A DNA stretch of 64,000 nucleotides from JOPF133 sp052144935. GTDB lineage: Bacteria > Acidobacteriota > Terriglobia > Bryobacterales > Bryobacteraceae. Where the stretch lies: NCBI GenBank assembly GCA_052144935.1, contig JBKQPR010000344.1, positions 24,692-88,691 on the forward strand, in the 5' to 3' direction. The translations under genes were made by a program, and so were the position numbers. The notes beneath the pieces were generated by a model. The model worked only from the letters and a program-made list of their open reading frames with translations. It did no database searches and had not been told where the DNA came from. Shown one piece after another: positions 49,226 through 58,011 of this stretch (its first letter is position 1; the number at the start of each line of letters is the position of its first letter).

Positions 49226-50530
49226 CTATGTCACCAGCTTCTCAAACCGCGACCCCGCCCGGACGATCGTCTGCCTACGTTCCGGACCCGTGGAGATGCA
49301 GCCCACCTCCACGCCCGTGCGGCTCTCGAGGAATGCCAGGTACGCCTTGGCCTTCTCCGGCAGCTCGTCGTAGGAAGCCATCCCGAACGTGGAGCTGCTC
49401 CAGCCGGGCAGGCACTCGTAAACCGGTTCCACGCGCGCGATCTGCTCCACCGTGGCAGGCATTCCGGCGATCTCCCGCCCGCCCAACCGGTAGCCCACGC
49501 ACACCGGGATCTGCTCGAATTCGTCGAGCACGTCCAGTTTGGTCACCACGAGGCTGTCGAACCCGTTGATGGCCGCGGTGTAGCGCAGCAAGGGCGCATC
49601 GAACCATCCGCAGCGCCGCGGACGCCCGGTCACCGCGCCATACTCCTTGCCCCGCTGCCGGATGCGCTCGCCTGCGCCGTCCAGCGCCTCGGTGGGAAAC
49701 GGACCGCCGCCCACCCGCGTGATATACGCCTTGGATACCCCAATCACGCCCTGGATGCGCGTCGGCGGCACGCCCGTGCCGGTGCAAGCGCCTCCCGCGC
49801 TGGCGCTGGAAGAGGTCACAAACGGATAGGTGCCGTGGTCGATATCCAGCATGGTGCCCTGCGCGCCCTCGAACAGCACCGTCTTTCCCGCGCGCATGGC
49901 CTCGCCCAGCAGCAGCGCCGTGTCGCACACCATCGGGCGGATGCGCTCCGCAAAGGCCTCATACTGGTCGCGGATGCCCGCCAGGTCCAGCTCTTCGTAG
50001 ATGCCCAGGGCCTTCGCAATGGTGACCTTCTCTTCCATCACGGAGTCGTACTGCGCGCGGAAGAAATCGCGGTCCAGAAGGCCGGCGATACGAATGCCGC
50101 GCCGCCCGGTCTTGTCTTCATAACAGGGGCCGATACCGCGCGAGGTGGTCCCGATGGACACGCGCCCCGGCCGCGCCTCCGACATCTTTTCCATCATGCG
50201 GTGCGCCGGAAACAGCACGTGCGCGCGGTCGCTGATGGAAAGATTCTCCCGCACCTCGACGCCCGCCGATTCCAGCGCCTCGATTTCCGCCAGCAGCGCC
50301 GCCGGATCGAGCACCAGCCCATTGCCGATCACGGCCTTCTTGCCGGGCCGCAGAATGCCGCTCGGAATCAGCTTCAAAACGAATTTCTTGTCGCCCAGGA
50401 AGACCGTGTGGCCGGCGTTGTGCCCGCCTTGATACCGCGCCACCATATCGAAGTTCGCGGAGAACAGATCGACGATCTTCCCCTTGCCTTCGTCTCCCCA
50501 TTGCGATCCCACGATGATTACGTTTCCCAT
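49226..50530 (-). CDS. purA: Adenylosuccinate synthetase
   Basis: 434 residues, start 'GNVIIVGSQWGDEGKGKIVD' with the P-loop GDEGKGK and catalytic Asp. 'YQGGHNAGHTV' (His), 'SRGIGPCYEDKTGRRGIRIA', 'LFEGAQGTMLDIDHGTYPFV' and 'VTGRPRRCGWFDAPLLRYT' are all intact. It joins IMP and aspartate using GTP, the first step to AMP. ATG 50545 exists, but TACAAT at 50548-50553 (-10 on this strand) puts the mRNA start below it, supporting 50530. Confidence 0.97.
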   Translation of the reverse strand: MGNVIIVGSQWGDEGKGKIVDLFSANFDMVARYQGGHNAGHTVFLGDKKFVLKLIPSGILRPGKKAVIGNGLVLDPAALLAEIEALESAGVEVRENLSISDRAHVLFPAHRMMEKMSEARPGRVSIGTTSRGIGPCYEDKTGRRGIRIAGLLDRDFFRAQYDSVMEEKVTIAKALGIYEELDLAGIRDQYEAFAERIRPMVCDTALLLGEAMRAGKTVLFEGAQGTMLDIDHGTYPFVTSSSASAGGACTGTGVPPTRIQGVIGVSKAYITRVGGGPFPTEALDGAGERIRQRGKEYGAVTGRPRRCGWFDAPLLRYTAAINGFDSLVVTKLDVLDEFEQIPVCVGYRLGGREIAGMPATVEQIARVEPVYECLPGWSSSTFGMASYDELPEKAKAYLAFLESRTGVEVGCISTGPERRQTIVRAGSRFEKLVT

Positions 50531-50547
50531 TTTGACCAAACCCATTC

Positions 50548-50553
50548 ATTGTA
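50548..50553 (-). promoter_or_regulatory. -10 TACAAT of purA
   Basis: Minus-strand TACAAT about 17 bases before ATG 50530. The divergent plus-strand TATACT at 50576-50581 drives the next gene, so the two promoters share a 40-base region. Confidence 0.45.
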
Positions 50554-50589
50554 AGCCTTCCGCGCTCTATGCGGTTATACTGTTCGGCG

Positions 50590-52389
50590 ATGCCCTCCCC
50601 TGCGGAGATTCGGGCCGCCTGGCTTGCGCAGCTCTTCTCCACCGAACCCGCCGACCGGCCGCGCGCCCAAGCCGCCGTGGCCGGCCTCTACGCCGCGCTG
50701 GGCCTGCCCGCGCCGCGCCATTTCCTGTGGTTCGACGGGCCCCTCGACGCTGCCTGGGCTGCCGCCCTACTGATCGCGCGGACCGGCCATCCCTGGGACG
50801 TGATCCTGCGCCTGCCCGACCGCACCGCCGCGCAGCGCGCCACTATGGAGCGGATTCGCGAGCATCTGCGCCACGCCATGGCCGCGCCGGATTGGCCGGG
50901 GGTCCTGGCCGCCGCCGGTTCCAGCCTGGAATCCCTTGACGGGAAGCGCATCTTCGAGGCCCGCCTCAGCCTCTACCCGGATGTCCAGACCCTCCGGCGA
51001 AGCTCCACCTTCAGCGATGACGACGACCTGCATCGCGCCGAGGGCCACTTCCGTGGAATCGCCCGGGGCGTCCTCGGCCTGCAAGAGAGCGCGCGCCCTG
51101 TTGGCGTGCTCATCAATCACTCCCCGCTCTCTCTCTATCCCGTCTCCATCATGGCCGCCGATGAGGCCCAGGCCGCCGGTGGCGCCGTGCCTCCCCTGCT
51201 CGCCGCCCTCTGGGAAATCGCCTGCTCATCCGGACCGTGGTTTGGTTTCGAGCACGCCGTGATCCTCACGGACCGCCCCGCCGAAATCCATCTCAACGAT
51301 CGCCTGCTGCTCCACTCGGCCGATGGTCCCGCGGCCGTCTACCGCGATGGCTGGCGGGTCCATGCCTGGGAAGGCGAGGCCGTGGAGAAGCCGGGCCCTC
51401 CCGAACCCTTCTTCGTGCCCATCCCCCCGCGAGCCGGGAGCCGGAGCGCCCGGCCCGCGCCCCGGCCGGCCCGCAAAGCGACGGCCCGCAAGGTCCCGGC
51501 TCGCAGAGCCCCGGCCCGCAAGGCCCCGACTCGCAAGGCAAGGCCCGGCGGCGTTCCCTATCTGGACCGCTACCTCGCCGGCGAATACCAGCAGGTCTGG
51601 GCCGACTTGATCGCCCTCGGCCCCGCCGTCCGCGAAGCTCCCCACGCCGCCGGCGCGCAACTTGTAGCGCAAGAGACCATGCGCCGCGTCGCCGCCAACG
51701 TGCGCACGGTGGTCGGACGCTTGCACTCCATCGGCTATCGCTTCAAGACCCAAGGCATGTGGTTGGATCAGTTCGCCGGCCGTGCGGAGCAGGTGCTCGA
51801 CCTCGCCGAGACGCTGGGCCAGGGCGAGTCCAAGGTGCACCATCGCCTCAAGCAAAGCGTCGCGCAGCAGCGGCGCGAGCGTAAGCCCTCCGACTACGAG
51901 ATCCGCGCCCACGTGCCGCCCGGCCCGCAGACTCCGGAGCATCTCCGCCAACTCGACGAGCTGGCCGGCCCGGTGCCGCTCTCGCTCGCCGCGTTCTACG
52001 AAATCGTGGGCTCGGTGGACCTGATGGGATATCATCCGGCGATCTCGCCGCCGGACTCCCGCGGCTATTTTCTCCCCGACCCGCTGGTGATCTTTCCTCT
52101 CGACGCCATGCTCCTGGAGTACGACGAACTCTCCGAAGCGAATTATGGCCGCATCACGCTCGCTCCCGACGCCTATCACAAGGCCGATTTCAGCGGCGGG
52201 GCGCCATATGAGATGGCGCTGCCCGACGCGCGCGCCGATGGCGAGTTGCTCAACGAGCGTCACAAACTCTTCTTCGTCGACTACCTGCGCCTCGTCTTCC
52301 GCCACGGCGGCTTCCCCGGCTACGAAGGCATCGACCGGGACGTGCCCGCGGAGATCGTCATGCTCGGCCAGGGCCTGCAACCGTTCTGA
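50590..52389 (+). CDS. Two-domain protein with a histone-H1-like Lys/Arg/Pro/Ala linker
   Basis: 599 residues. Residues 1-275 look like a DUF6745-type domain: 'HPWDVILRLPDRTAAQRATM', 'GWRVHAWEGEAV' and 'EIHLNDRLLLHSADGPAAVY'. Residues about 280-320 are a basic tract of (A/P)RKA(P/T) repeats such as RKVPARRAPARKAPTRKARP, like H1/HC1 tails. Residues 330-599 are a second unknown domain with 'LSLAAFYEIVGSVDLMGYHP' (SUKH-like phrase) and 'YRLVFRHGGFPGYEG'-type end. TATACT lies eight bases before the ATG. Function unknown; the linker suggests DNA or RNA contact. Confidence 0.65.
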   Translation: MPSPAEIRAAWLAQLFSTEPADRPRAQAAVAGLYAALGLPAPRHFLWFDGPLDAAWAAALLIARTGHPWDVILRLPDRTAAQRATMERIREHLRHAMAAPDWPGVLAAAGSSLESLDGKRIFEARLSLYPDVQTLRRSSTFSDDDDLHRAEGHFRGIARGVLGLQESARPVGVLINHSPLSLYPVSIMAADEAQAAGGAVPPLLAALWEIACSSGPWFGFEHAVILTDRPAEIHLNDRLLLHSADGPAAVYRDGWRVHAWEGEAVEKPGPPEPFFVPIPPRAGSRSARPAPRPARKATARKVPARRAPARKAPTRKARPGGVPYLDRYLAGEYQQVWADLIALGPAVREAPHAAGAQLVAQETMRRVAANVRTVVGRLHSIGYRFKTQGMWLDQFAGRAEQVLDLAETLGQGESKVHHRLKQSVAQQRRERKPSDYEIRAHVPPGPQTPEHLRQLDELAGPVPLSLAAFYEIVGSVDLMGYHPAISPPDSRGYFLPDPLVIFPLDAMLLEYDELSEANYGRITLAPDAYHKADFSGGAPYEMALPDARADGELLNERHKLFFVDYLRLVFRHGGFPGYEGIDRDVPAEIVMLGQGLQPF

Positions 52390-52430
52390 ATGGCTGAGCC
52401 GCCGAGCTGCGTCTTCCTGGGCAGGCTCGG

Positions 52431-52506
52431 CCCCAGGATATCCGGACCCCCTTCTCCGCGGACCCCTCCGCCCCCGGATATCCGGACCCCCACCTCCGCA
52501 GACCGC
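52431..52506. repeat. Short tandem repeat GGATATCCGGACCCCC
   Basis: GGATATCCGGACCCCC occurs twice (about 52436 and 52476) with C/T-rich TCTCCGCGGAC-type tails after each (period about 40). It is between two plus-strand genes; GGATATCC is itself a palindrome. Confidence 0.6.
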
Positions 52507-52530
52507 CCGCCCGTGATACGCTACCTCTTG

Positions 52531-53004
52531 ATGCTCATTTCGGAGGTTTACGTAGGTCTCGGCCAGGAGACGTTTGCTCAACTCATCCGCGGCATCTCCA
52601 TCGGAAAGCTCCGAACATACCAGATCTACGAGGGGTTTAAGGTGCGCGCGCACCTGCACAAAGTGAACACCGAAATCCTCCGCAAGGCCATCCCCCGCTT
52701 CTGGGCCCGCATCGCCGCGGGGGAAGAGGATTTCGGCAAGGACCTCGCACAGGCCATCCTGGTCTCGCATCTGGACCTCATTTCCGCAGTGCTGGATTTC
52801 CTGGGCGTGGCTCACGAGAACGGCTTTTTCTCCAAAGATATCGATCCCCAGCCGCACTTCACGGAGGGTTGGGAAGAACGCGTCTACGAGAAGTTCCGGG
52901 CGGTGTATCCGGAACCGATTCTCGTCTTTTACATCAATCATTTGAGGTGGGAGTTGCTGGGCGCGGTCGAGGTTTACCGGCCGGCAACTCCTAGCGCGGC
53001 GTGA
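52531..53004 (+). CDS. Conserved hypothetical helical protein
   Basis: 157 residues from ATG 52531; the longer frame before it is Pro-rich repeat DNA. 'LISEVYVGLGQETFAQLIRG', 'ISIGKLRTYQIYEGFKVRAH' and 'LAQAILVSHLDLISAVLDFL' form an all-helical protein with no known catalytic motif. TGA-TACGCT stands eight bases before the ATG, again fitting a leaderless message. Unknown function. Confidence 0.65.
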   Translation: MLISEVYVGLGQETFAQLIRGISIGKLRTYQIYEGFKVRAHLHKVNTEILRKAIPRFWARIAAGEEDFGKDLAQAILVSHLDLISAVLDFLGVAHENGFFSKDIDPQPHFTEGWEERVYEKFRAVYPEPILVFYINHLRWELLGAVEVYRPATPSAA

Positions 53005-53359
53005 GTTCGGTTGGCCGCGTGCAAGGTGGACCCTTTAGAACCATGACAGTTCGCCGATCTGATCGGGTCGAGACCCGCCCCCTAGGATCATCGAAGCCCT
53101 TTCTCCGTAAAGAGTTACGACAGCTCTCGGACACCGGCCTCGGGGATTGGATACCCGCCGGATGCTGGGTGATGGAGCGCAGTGCGAAACGGTTGCGCCA
53201 AAACACCCACGCCGCTTTTGTCGAGCGGAGATCCGGGCGGCCTGGAAGCGGGACACCGGTTGGACTGGAAGAAACGAGGCGCCAAACGTGAATCATTGCG
53301 ACTTTCATTATTCCCATCTGCTGCCTAAGAAGCCGGGAATTCTTCCGCTCGAGGAGACT
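53005..53359. other. Intergenic stretch without a supported gene
   Basis: Open frames on both strands (53001-53291 +, 53035-53256 -) have no recognisable composition or start signals. I see nothing else here. Confidence 0.4.
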
Positions 53360-53527
53360 ATGACGAAGCAGTGCCGCCGTTGCGGCGCCGAGTTCATCAC
53401 CCGTTCCCGGATTCGCAAGCGTTGCGATGCCTGTCAGACGGTGGTCTCGGCCGAAAAGCAGAAAAAGGCCAACGAGCGCCTCAAGGCCCGCCGCGCCGCG
53501 CGCCGCCTGTGCCTTCTGGCCAGCTAA
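53360..53527 (+). CDS. Small zinc-ribbon protein
   Basis: 55 residues from ATG 53360 with GAGGAGA upstream. Two CxxC pairs, 'CRRCGAEF' and 'KRCDACQ', make a zinc ribbon, followed by a basic tail (KQKKANERLKARRAARRL). Such proteins are usually nucleic-acid binding. The kinase gene 335 bases downstream starts with a related ribbon. Confidence 0.65.
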   Translation: MTKQCRRCGAEFITRSRIRKRCDACQTVVSAEKQKKANERLKARRAARRLCLLAS

Positions 53528-53548
53528 CCGGCTTTTCTGGTAACAACC

Positions 53549-53636
53549 GCTCCCCGGGGTGCCCTATGGGCTGGTGGCCCCGTGGGCTCCGAGAGCACGT
53601 CTGAGCCGGACCCGAAGGGCACCCCGTCAGGGAGCG
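53549..53636. repeat. Imperfect palindrome, REP-family relative
   Basis: CCGCTCCCCGGGGTGCCCT (53549-53567) pairs with AGGGCACCCCGTCAGGGAGCG (53616-53636). The end GTCAGGGAGCG is the same as in the REP arms at 41.3 and 58.0 kb. The remaining 53637-53862 shows no gene. Confidence 0.6.
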
Positions 53637-53862
53637 ATCTTCACGCGACGTCACGCACCTGGAATCCGGCTCAAGAAGCCGAATCTCGCACCGAAGGCCG
53701 AGGGGATGCGCTGCCCATCGCGACAACGGGCTGTCGGTGATTCGTGCACTACTTGCTTTGAATGTGGAGTTTTCCGCCGGGATGGAGGGTGTATGATCAG
53801 ACGATCGCCGGGGCTCCGATATCGAGGTCCTGGTTGACAGTTGCTTTCCAGGAGCGCAGTCA

Positions 53863-56616
53863 ATGGAGTCCGTGAGCGGGCATCAGTGTCGCCGGTGCGG
53901 TAGCAGGCTTCCAGACGGGCGCCCGCCGGGGGACCTGTGTCAGGAGTGCCGGTCGTCTTCGCCTGTCGACGCTGGGGCGGCTCCGGACGAGACTACCCAG
54001 ACTTATGCCGCTCCCTCCTCTCCCGAACTCCCCGGCCAGATCGGGCCCTACAAGATTCTGGAGCTTCTCGGTGAAGGCGGAATGGGTGCTGTCTATCTCG
54101 TCGAGCAGGAAAAGCCCATTCGACGGAAGTTGGCGCTCAAGGTGATCAAGCTCGGGATGGACACCGCGGCGGTGATCGCCCGTTTCGAGTCGGAGCGTCA
54201 AGCGCTGGCGATGATGAACCACCCCAACATCGCGCATGTCCACGACGCCGGGACCACCGATCGTGGAGCGCCATATTTCGTGATGGAATATGTCCCCGGC
54301 CTGCCCATTGCGGACTACTGCGACAAGCATCGATTGAACACTCGAGAGCGCCTGGAATTATTTGTCACGGTATGCGGAGCCATACAACATGCGCACCAGA
54401 GGGGCATTATCCACCGGGATATCAAGCCGTCCAATGTGTTGGTGACCTTGCAGGACGGCAAGCCTGTGCCCAAGATTATCGATTTCGGCGTGGCCAAAGC
54501 TACCAGCCAGCGATTGACGGAAAAGACCGTGTTTACGCAGCGGGGCTACCTGATCGGCACTCCCGAATACATGAGTCCGGAGCAGGCGGAGTTCACCGGG
54601 TTGGATGTAGACACCACGACCGACATCTATTCACTGGGGGTGCTGTTATACGAGCTATTGGTAGGGGCGCTACCGTTTGATTCTCAACAGTTGCGGCGCG
54701 CCGGGTTCGATGAGATACGCCGGATCATCAGGGAGGTGGATCCGCCTAAACCAACCACGAGGTTGAGCAGCCTGGGACAACGGGCGAAGGAGATCGCCCA
54801 CCGGAGACACACCGATGTGGCATCCCTGGCGAAGGAGCTGGGTGGCGATCTCGATTGGATCACTCTGAAGGCGATGGAAAAGGATCGCACCCGGCGGTAT
54901 GCCTCTTCCTCTGAAATGGCCGCGGACATCGAGCGCCATCTGAGAAATGAACCGGTGGTCGCCTGCCCTCCTAGCTCTCTATACCGCACGCGGAAGTTTG
55001 TGCGGAGGCATCGTGTGGGCGTGAGCATGGCCGCCACGGCGGCCCTGGTGCTGATCGCGTTTGCCGTGACGACGCTCGTGCAGTCCCGGCACGTCGCGCG
55101 AGAACGGGACCGGGCGGAGCGTGTGTCGGCATTCCTGGTGAGCTTGTTCGACGCATCGGATCCCGATATGGCCAAGGGCGAGAAGCTAACTGCACGCGAA
55201 CTGCTCGACAAGGGCGTCGTGCGTCTGGGGGTAGAACTTAAGGATGAGCCGGTAACCCGGGCCAAGCTGCTGCACACTATAGGCCGGGTGTACTACCAAC
55301 TGGGTCTCTACGACGCCGCGGAACGCGTTCTCGAGCAAGCTCTGCCGATCAGCCGCACCCTTTCGGGAACTGAGCGCCTGGACCTGGCCGCGACGCTGAA
55401 CGAGCTTGGCAGAGTTTATACCCGCAAGGGCGACTACGGGCGAGCCGAGGCGGCGTATCGTGAGGTGCTGGGGATCCGCCGCAGCGTGCTGGGCCCCGAC
55501 CATCCGGATGTGGGCAAGAGTCTACACAATCTGGGCACCGTGGCGGATGAGCGTGGACACTTGGGAGAAGCTGAAGCACTGTACAAGCAGGCGCTTCCTC
55601 TCCTCAAGCGGTCGGGGAACCCGGCCGCGGCCGGATTGACGCTGCTGACTTTGGGAGGGGTGTACGGTAAACAGGACAAGCTGGACGCCGCCATAGAAAA
55701 TGAACGGGAGGCGCTTGAGTTGTTCCAACGCACCGTCGGCCCGGTGCATAGCTGGACGCTCGACGCGATGAACTACCTTGGTAATTCGTTGTTTGCGGCC
55801 GGCAAATACGACGAGGCAGAAAGGCTCCAGCGCGAACTTCTTACTACGCGGCGCAAGATCTTCGGCAACGATCACTTCGACGTTGCCATCTCGCTGTACA
55901 ACCTCGGCAATACTCTGGATGAGCTGGGACGGTTCGCTGAAGCGGAGGAGGCGCTTCAGGAAAGCGGCGATATCTTTCGGAAAACCCTGCCTCAGCCACA
56001 TGTGCACGTGGCGTGGTCTCTCAGCGACCTCGGGGGTGCGCTGGTGGATGACGGACAGTACGATAAAGCGGCCGAGGCCTACCGGGAATCCCTGGCGATC
56101 TTTCAGAAGGCCCCCAGTGCCAAGCCGGTGGACGCCGCATGGGCCTGGCAGGGGCTCGGGGATGTGTCATTTTTTCGAGGCCAGAAGGGCGAGGCTGAGA
56201 GGCAGTATCGCACGGCACTCCACTTGACGCAGGCTGCACCGAATGCTGCTGCGAGCTCAGTGGCGGGCTCGGAAGCGGCGCTGGGCCGGCTGCTTTGCGA
56301 GTCGGGCACACAGGAAGAGGGCACGCGCATGATGCGCGACGCCCTGGAGATCCGCCAACGCCTGTTGCCGCCAACCCATTGGCGTATCGGTTACACAGAG
56401 GCGCTCCTGGGCCGCTGTCTCGCGGTGCAGCGTAGTTTCACCGAGGCTGAACCGCTACTTCTGAGGGGATACGAACTCCTCCGCGCCCAGCGAGGAGACG
56501 GGCGGGAAGAGACGCGCCAGACCGCCGGCAGTCTCGTGGCTCTTTATAAGGCATGGGGAAAGCCTGACCGAGCGGCATTGTATGAAACGCAGGCCAGGCC
56601 CCTGAACGCAAAGTGA
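53863..56616 (+). CDS. Ser/Thr protein kinase with N-terminal zinc ribbon and TPR domain
   Basis: 917 residues. Zinc ribbon C9-x2-C12 ... C26-x2-C29; kinase residues 62-345 with 'LLGEGGMGAVYLVEQEKPIR' , 'LALKVIKLG' (Lys), 'IIHRDIKPSNVLV' and 'KIIDFGVAKA', 'GTPEYMSPEQAE'. A transmembrane helix at about 387-407 ('VSMAATAALVLIAFAVTTLV') is followed by about ten TPR units to the C-terminus ('DHPDVGKSLHNLGTVADERG', 'DVAISLYNLGNTLDELGRFA'). This is the standard membrane PknB-TPR plan: intracellular kinase, sensor TPRs outside or at the membrane. TATGAT at 53799-53804 is a candidate -10. Confidence 0.95.
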   Translation: MESVSGHQCRRCGSRLPDGRPPGDLCQECRSSSPVDAGAAPDETTQTYAAPSSPELPGQIGPYKILELLGEGGMGAVYLVEQEKPIRRKLALKVIKLGMDTAAVIARFESERQALAMMNHPNIAHVHDAGTTDRGAPYFVMEYVPGLPIADYCDKHRLNTRERLELFVTVCGAIQHAHQRGIIHRDIKPSNVLVTLQDGKPVPKIIDFGVAKATSQRLTEKTVFTQRGYLIGTPEYMSPEQAEFTGLDVDTTTDIYSLGVLLYELLVGALPFDSQQLRRAGFDEIRRIIREVDPPKPTTRLSSLGQRAKEIAHRRHTDVASLAKELGGDLDWITLKAMEKDRTRRYASSSEMAADIERHLRNEPVVACPPSSLYRTRKFVRRHRVGVSMAATAALVLIAFAVTTLVQSRHVARERDRAERVSAFLVSLFDASDPDMAKGEKLTARELLDKGVVRLGVELKDEPVTRAKLLHTIGRVYYQLGLYDAAERVLEQALPISRTLSGTERLDLAATLNELGRVYTRKGDYGRAEAAYREVLGIRRSVLGPDHPDVGKSLHNLGTVADERGHLGEAEALYKQALPLLKRSGNPAAAGLTLLTLGGVYGKQDKLDAAIENEREALELFQRTVGPVHSWTLDAMNYLGNSLFAAGKYDEAERLQRELLTTRRKIFGNDHFDVAISLYNLGNTLDELGRFAEAEEALQESGDIFRKTLPQPHVHVAWSLSDLGGALVDDGQYDKAAEAYRESLAIFQKAPSAKPVDAAWAWQGLGDVSFFRGQKGEAERQYRTALHLTQAAPNAAASSVAGSEAALGRLLCESGTQEEGTRMMRDALEIRQRLLPPTHWRIGYTEALLGRCLAVQRSFTEAEPLLLRGYELLRAQRGDGREETRQTAGSLVALYKAWGKPDRAALYETQARPLNAK

Positions 56617-56964
56617 CTTGACGCCGCCAACTCGCCACGGTCCTGAAGGGACATATTGGTGTCGCTACTTTTGAGAGACATGCTACTGCACACAAACTCA
56701 GCCGTGCAGGCTGGGGTAATCCGCGATTAGGAGGATCTCAGTCAAGGCGTGCCGAGCAATTTCGGAGGAGCGGCGACAGAACAGACCTGCCTCACGCCGA
56801 AGTGTGGAACCGGCTGTGCCACCAGGTCGTCCAGCGCTGAGCTACCCGCGCCGCAAGGGAGGTTGCGCCCAAAAGCGGCCCGCGAAACCGGATCGCCCAA
56901 CACCCGGGTCATCTTCGCGAACGGCCTTGTTTTAACGCCCATGCTAAGGCAGCGGTCTTCCCCT
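56617..56964. other. Intergenic region, no gene supported
   Basis: The only open frame (56749-56976 +) has no domain. Short element-like phrases such as GGTGTCGCTACTTTTGAGAGACATG are present but not assignable. Confidence 0.35.
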
Positions 56965-57630
56965 TCACTTGCTTAAGATCCACCCGTCGGCCAGTTGGAT
57001 CACCCGGTGGCCATAGGCCGCGTTGGCCTCCGAGTGCGTCACCTGCACGATGGTCGTCCCTTCGTCGTTGAGCCTCTTGAAAAGCTCCATGATCTCCTTG
57101 CCCTGAGTGGAGTGCAGATTTCCGGTGGGTTCGTCGGCCAGAATCAGCTTGGGATGCGCGATCACCGCCCGCGCCACCGCCACTAGTTGCTGCTGTCCGC
57201 CCGAAAGCTGGCTGGGGTAAAGGTCGCGCTTGCCGACAATGTGGAACCGGTCCAGCGTGTCGCACACCATCGCCGCGCGCTCCGAACTCTTCACGTTGCG
57301 GTAAGACAGCGGTATGTCCAGATTCTCATATACCGTCAAGTTATCGATCAGATGGTAACTCTGAAACACAAACCCGATATATTTCTTATTCAGCTCCACG
57401 CGGTCTTTGGGTTTCATCCGGTGTACCTGATGGCCGAAGAATTCGAACTCCCCGGTCCACGCGCCGTCCAGCATCCCCAGGATGCTCAGCAGCGTCGATT
57501 TGCCGGCCCCCGAGGGACCCATAATGGTGACAAACTCGCCTTCCTTGATTTCCCCGGTGATCCGGCGCAGCACGTAAGTGCGCCCATATCCGCCTTCATA
57601 AAACTTCTCGAGATTGCGCAGTGTGATCAT
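56965..57630 (-). CDS. ABC transporter ATP-binding protein (LolD/MacB type)
   Basis: 221 residues. Walker A 'IMGPSGAGKSTLLSILG' (residues 36-52), Q-loop 'GFVFQSYHLIDNLTVYENLD', signature 'LSGGQQQLVAVARAV', Walker B 'LILADEPTGNLHS'. The sequence order and the 'NLTVYENLDIPLSYR' phrase are typical of the MacB/LolD family. A permease should follow; only a C-terminal permease scrap is upstream on this strand. Confidence 0.94.
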   Translation of the reverse strand: MITLRNLEKFYEGGYGRTYVLRRITGEIKEGEFVTIMGPSGAGKSTLLSILGMLDGAWTGEFEFFGHQVHRMKPKDRVELNKKYIGFVFQSYHLIDNLTVYENLDIPLSYRNVKSSERAAMVCDTLDRFHIVGKRDLYPSQLSGGQQQLVAVARAVIAHPKLILADEPTGNLHSTQGKEIMELFKRLNDEGTTIVQVTHSEANAAYGHRVIQLADGWILSK

Positions 57631-57639
57631 GACTTGGTC

Positions 57640-57858
57640 CTATTCGTGCCGCAAGGCCGTCACGGCTTCCAACGCCATGGCCCGCCGCGACGGCAAGTAA
57701 CTCGCCACCAGCGCCACCAATCCCCGCAGGATGGCGATGGCCGCGAAGGTGTAGGCGTCGAACGGATGCACCTCGTACAACATGTTGGCCATCATGCGCG
57801 TCAGGCCATACGCCACCGCGAGCCCCGCGGCGATCCCATATGCCGCCAGGCGCGTGCA
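57640..57858 (-). pseudogene. C-terminal fragment of an FtsX/MacB-type permease
   Basis: About 73 residues: 'AAYGIAAGLAVAYGLTRMMA', 'NMLYEVHPFDAYTFAAIAIL' and 'SYLPSRRAMALEAVTALRHE' is the last transmembrane helix and cytoplasmic end of FtsX-domain permeases (ADOP/MacB). The N-terminal domains are absent. The REP-like palindrome at 57922-58002 lies exactly where the gene stops being recognisable. Confidence 0.7.
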
Positions 57859-57921
57859 CGTCCCGAGCAAGCCAGTGCATGGGACGAGGTTAACAAATGG
57901 CGCGGGACCTTGGGATGTGCC

Positions 57922-58002
57922 GACCGCTCCCTTCGGTCGCGGCTCCGATACTGAGCCGAGCGCGAGCAAGCCTTACAGAGCCGCGACCGTCAGGGAGCGG
58001 TC
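57922..58002. repeat. REP/MITE-like palindrome, copy B
   Basis: Left arm 57922-57945 begins GACCGCTCCCTTCGGTCG, right arm 57978-58002 ends CCGTCAGGGAGCGGTC; the pairing allows a small bulge. The loop includes CGATACTGAGCC. A half copy starts at 58894 (ACCGCTTCCTCTCGGTCGC). Confidence 0.8.
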
Positions 58003-58011
58003 CTGGCCCGC

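Noticed and set aside
53001..53291. 96-codon plus-strand open frame between two small genes
   Set aside because: No ribosome site, no similarity, and composition unlike its neighbours.
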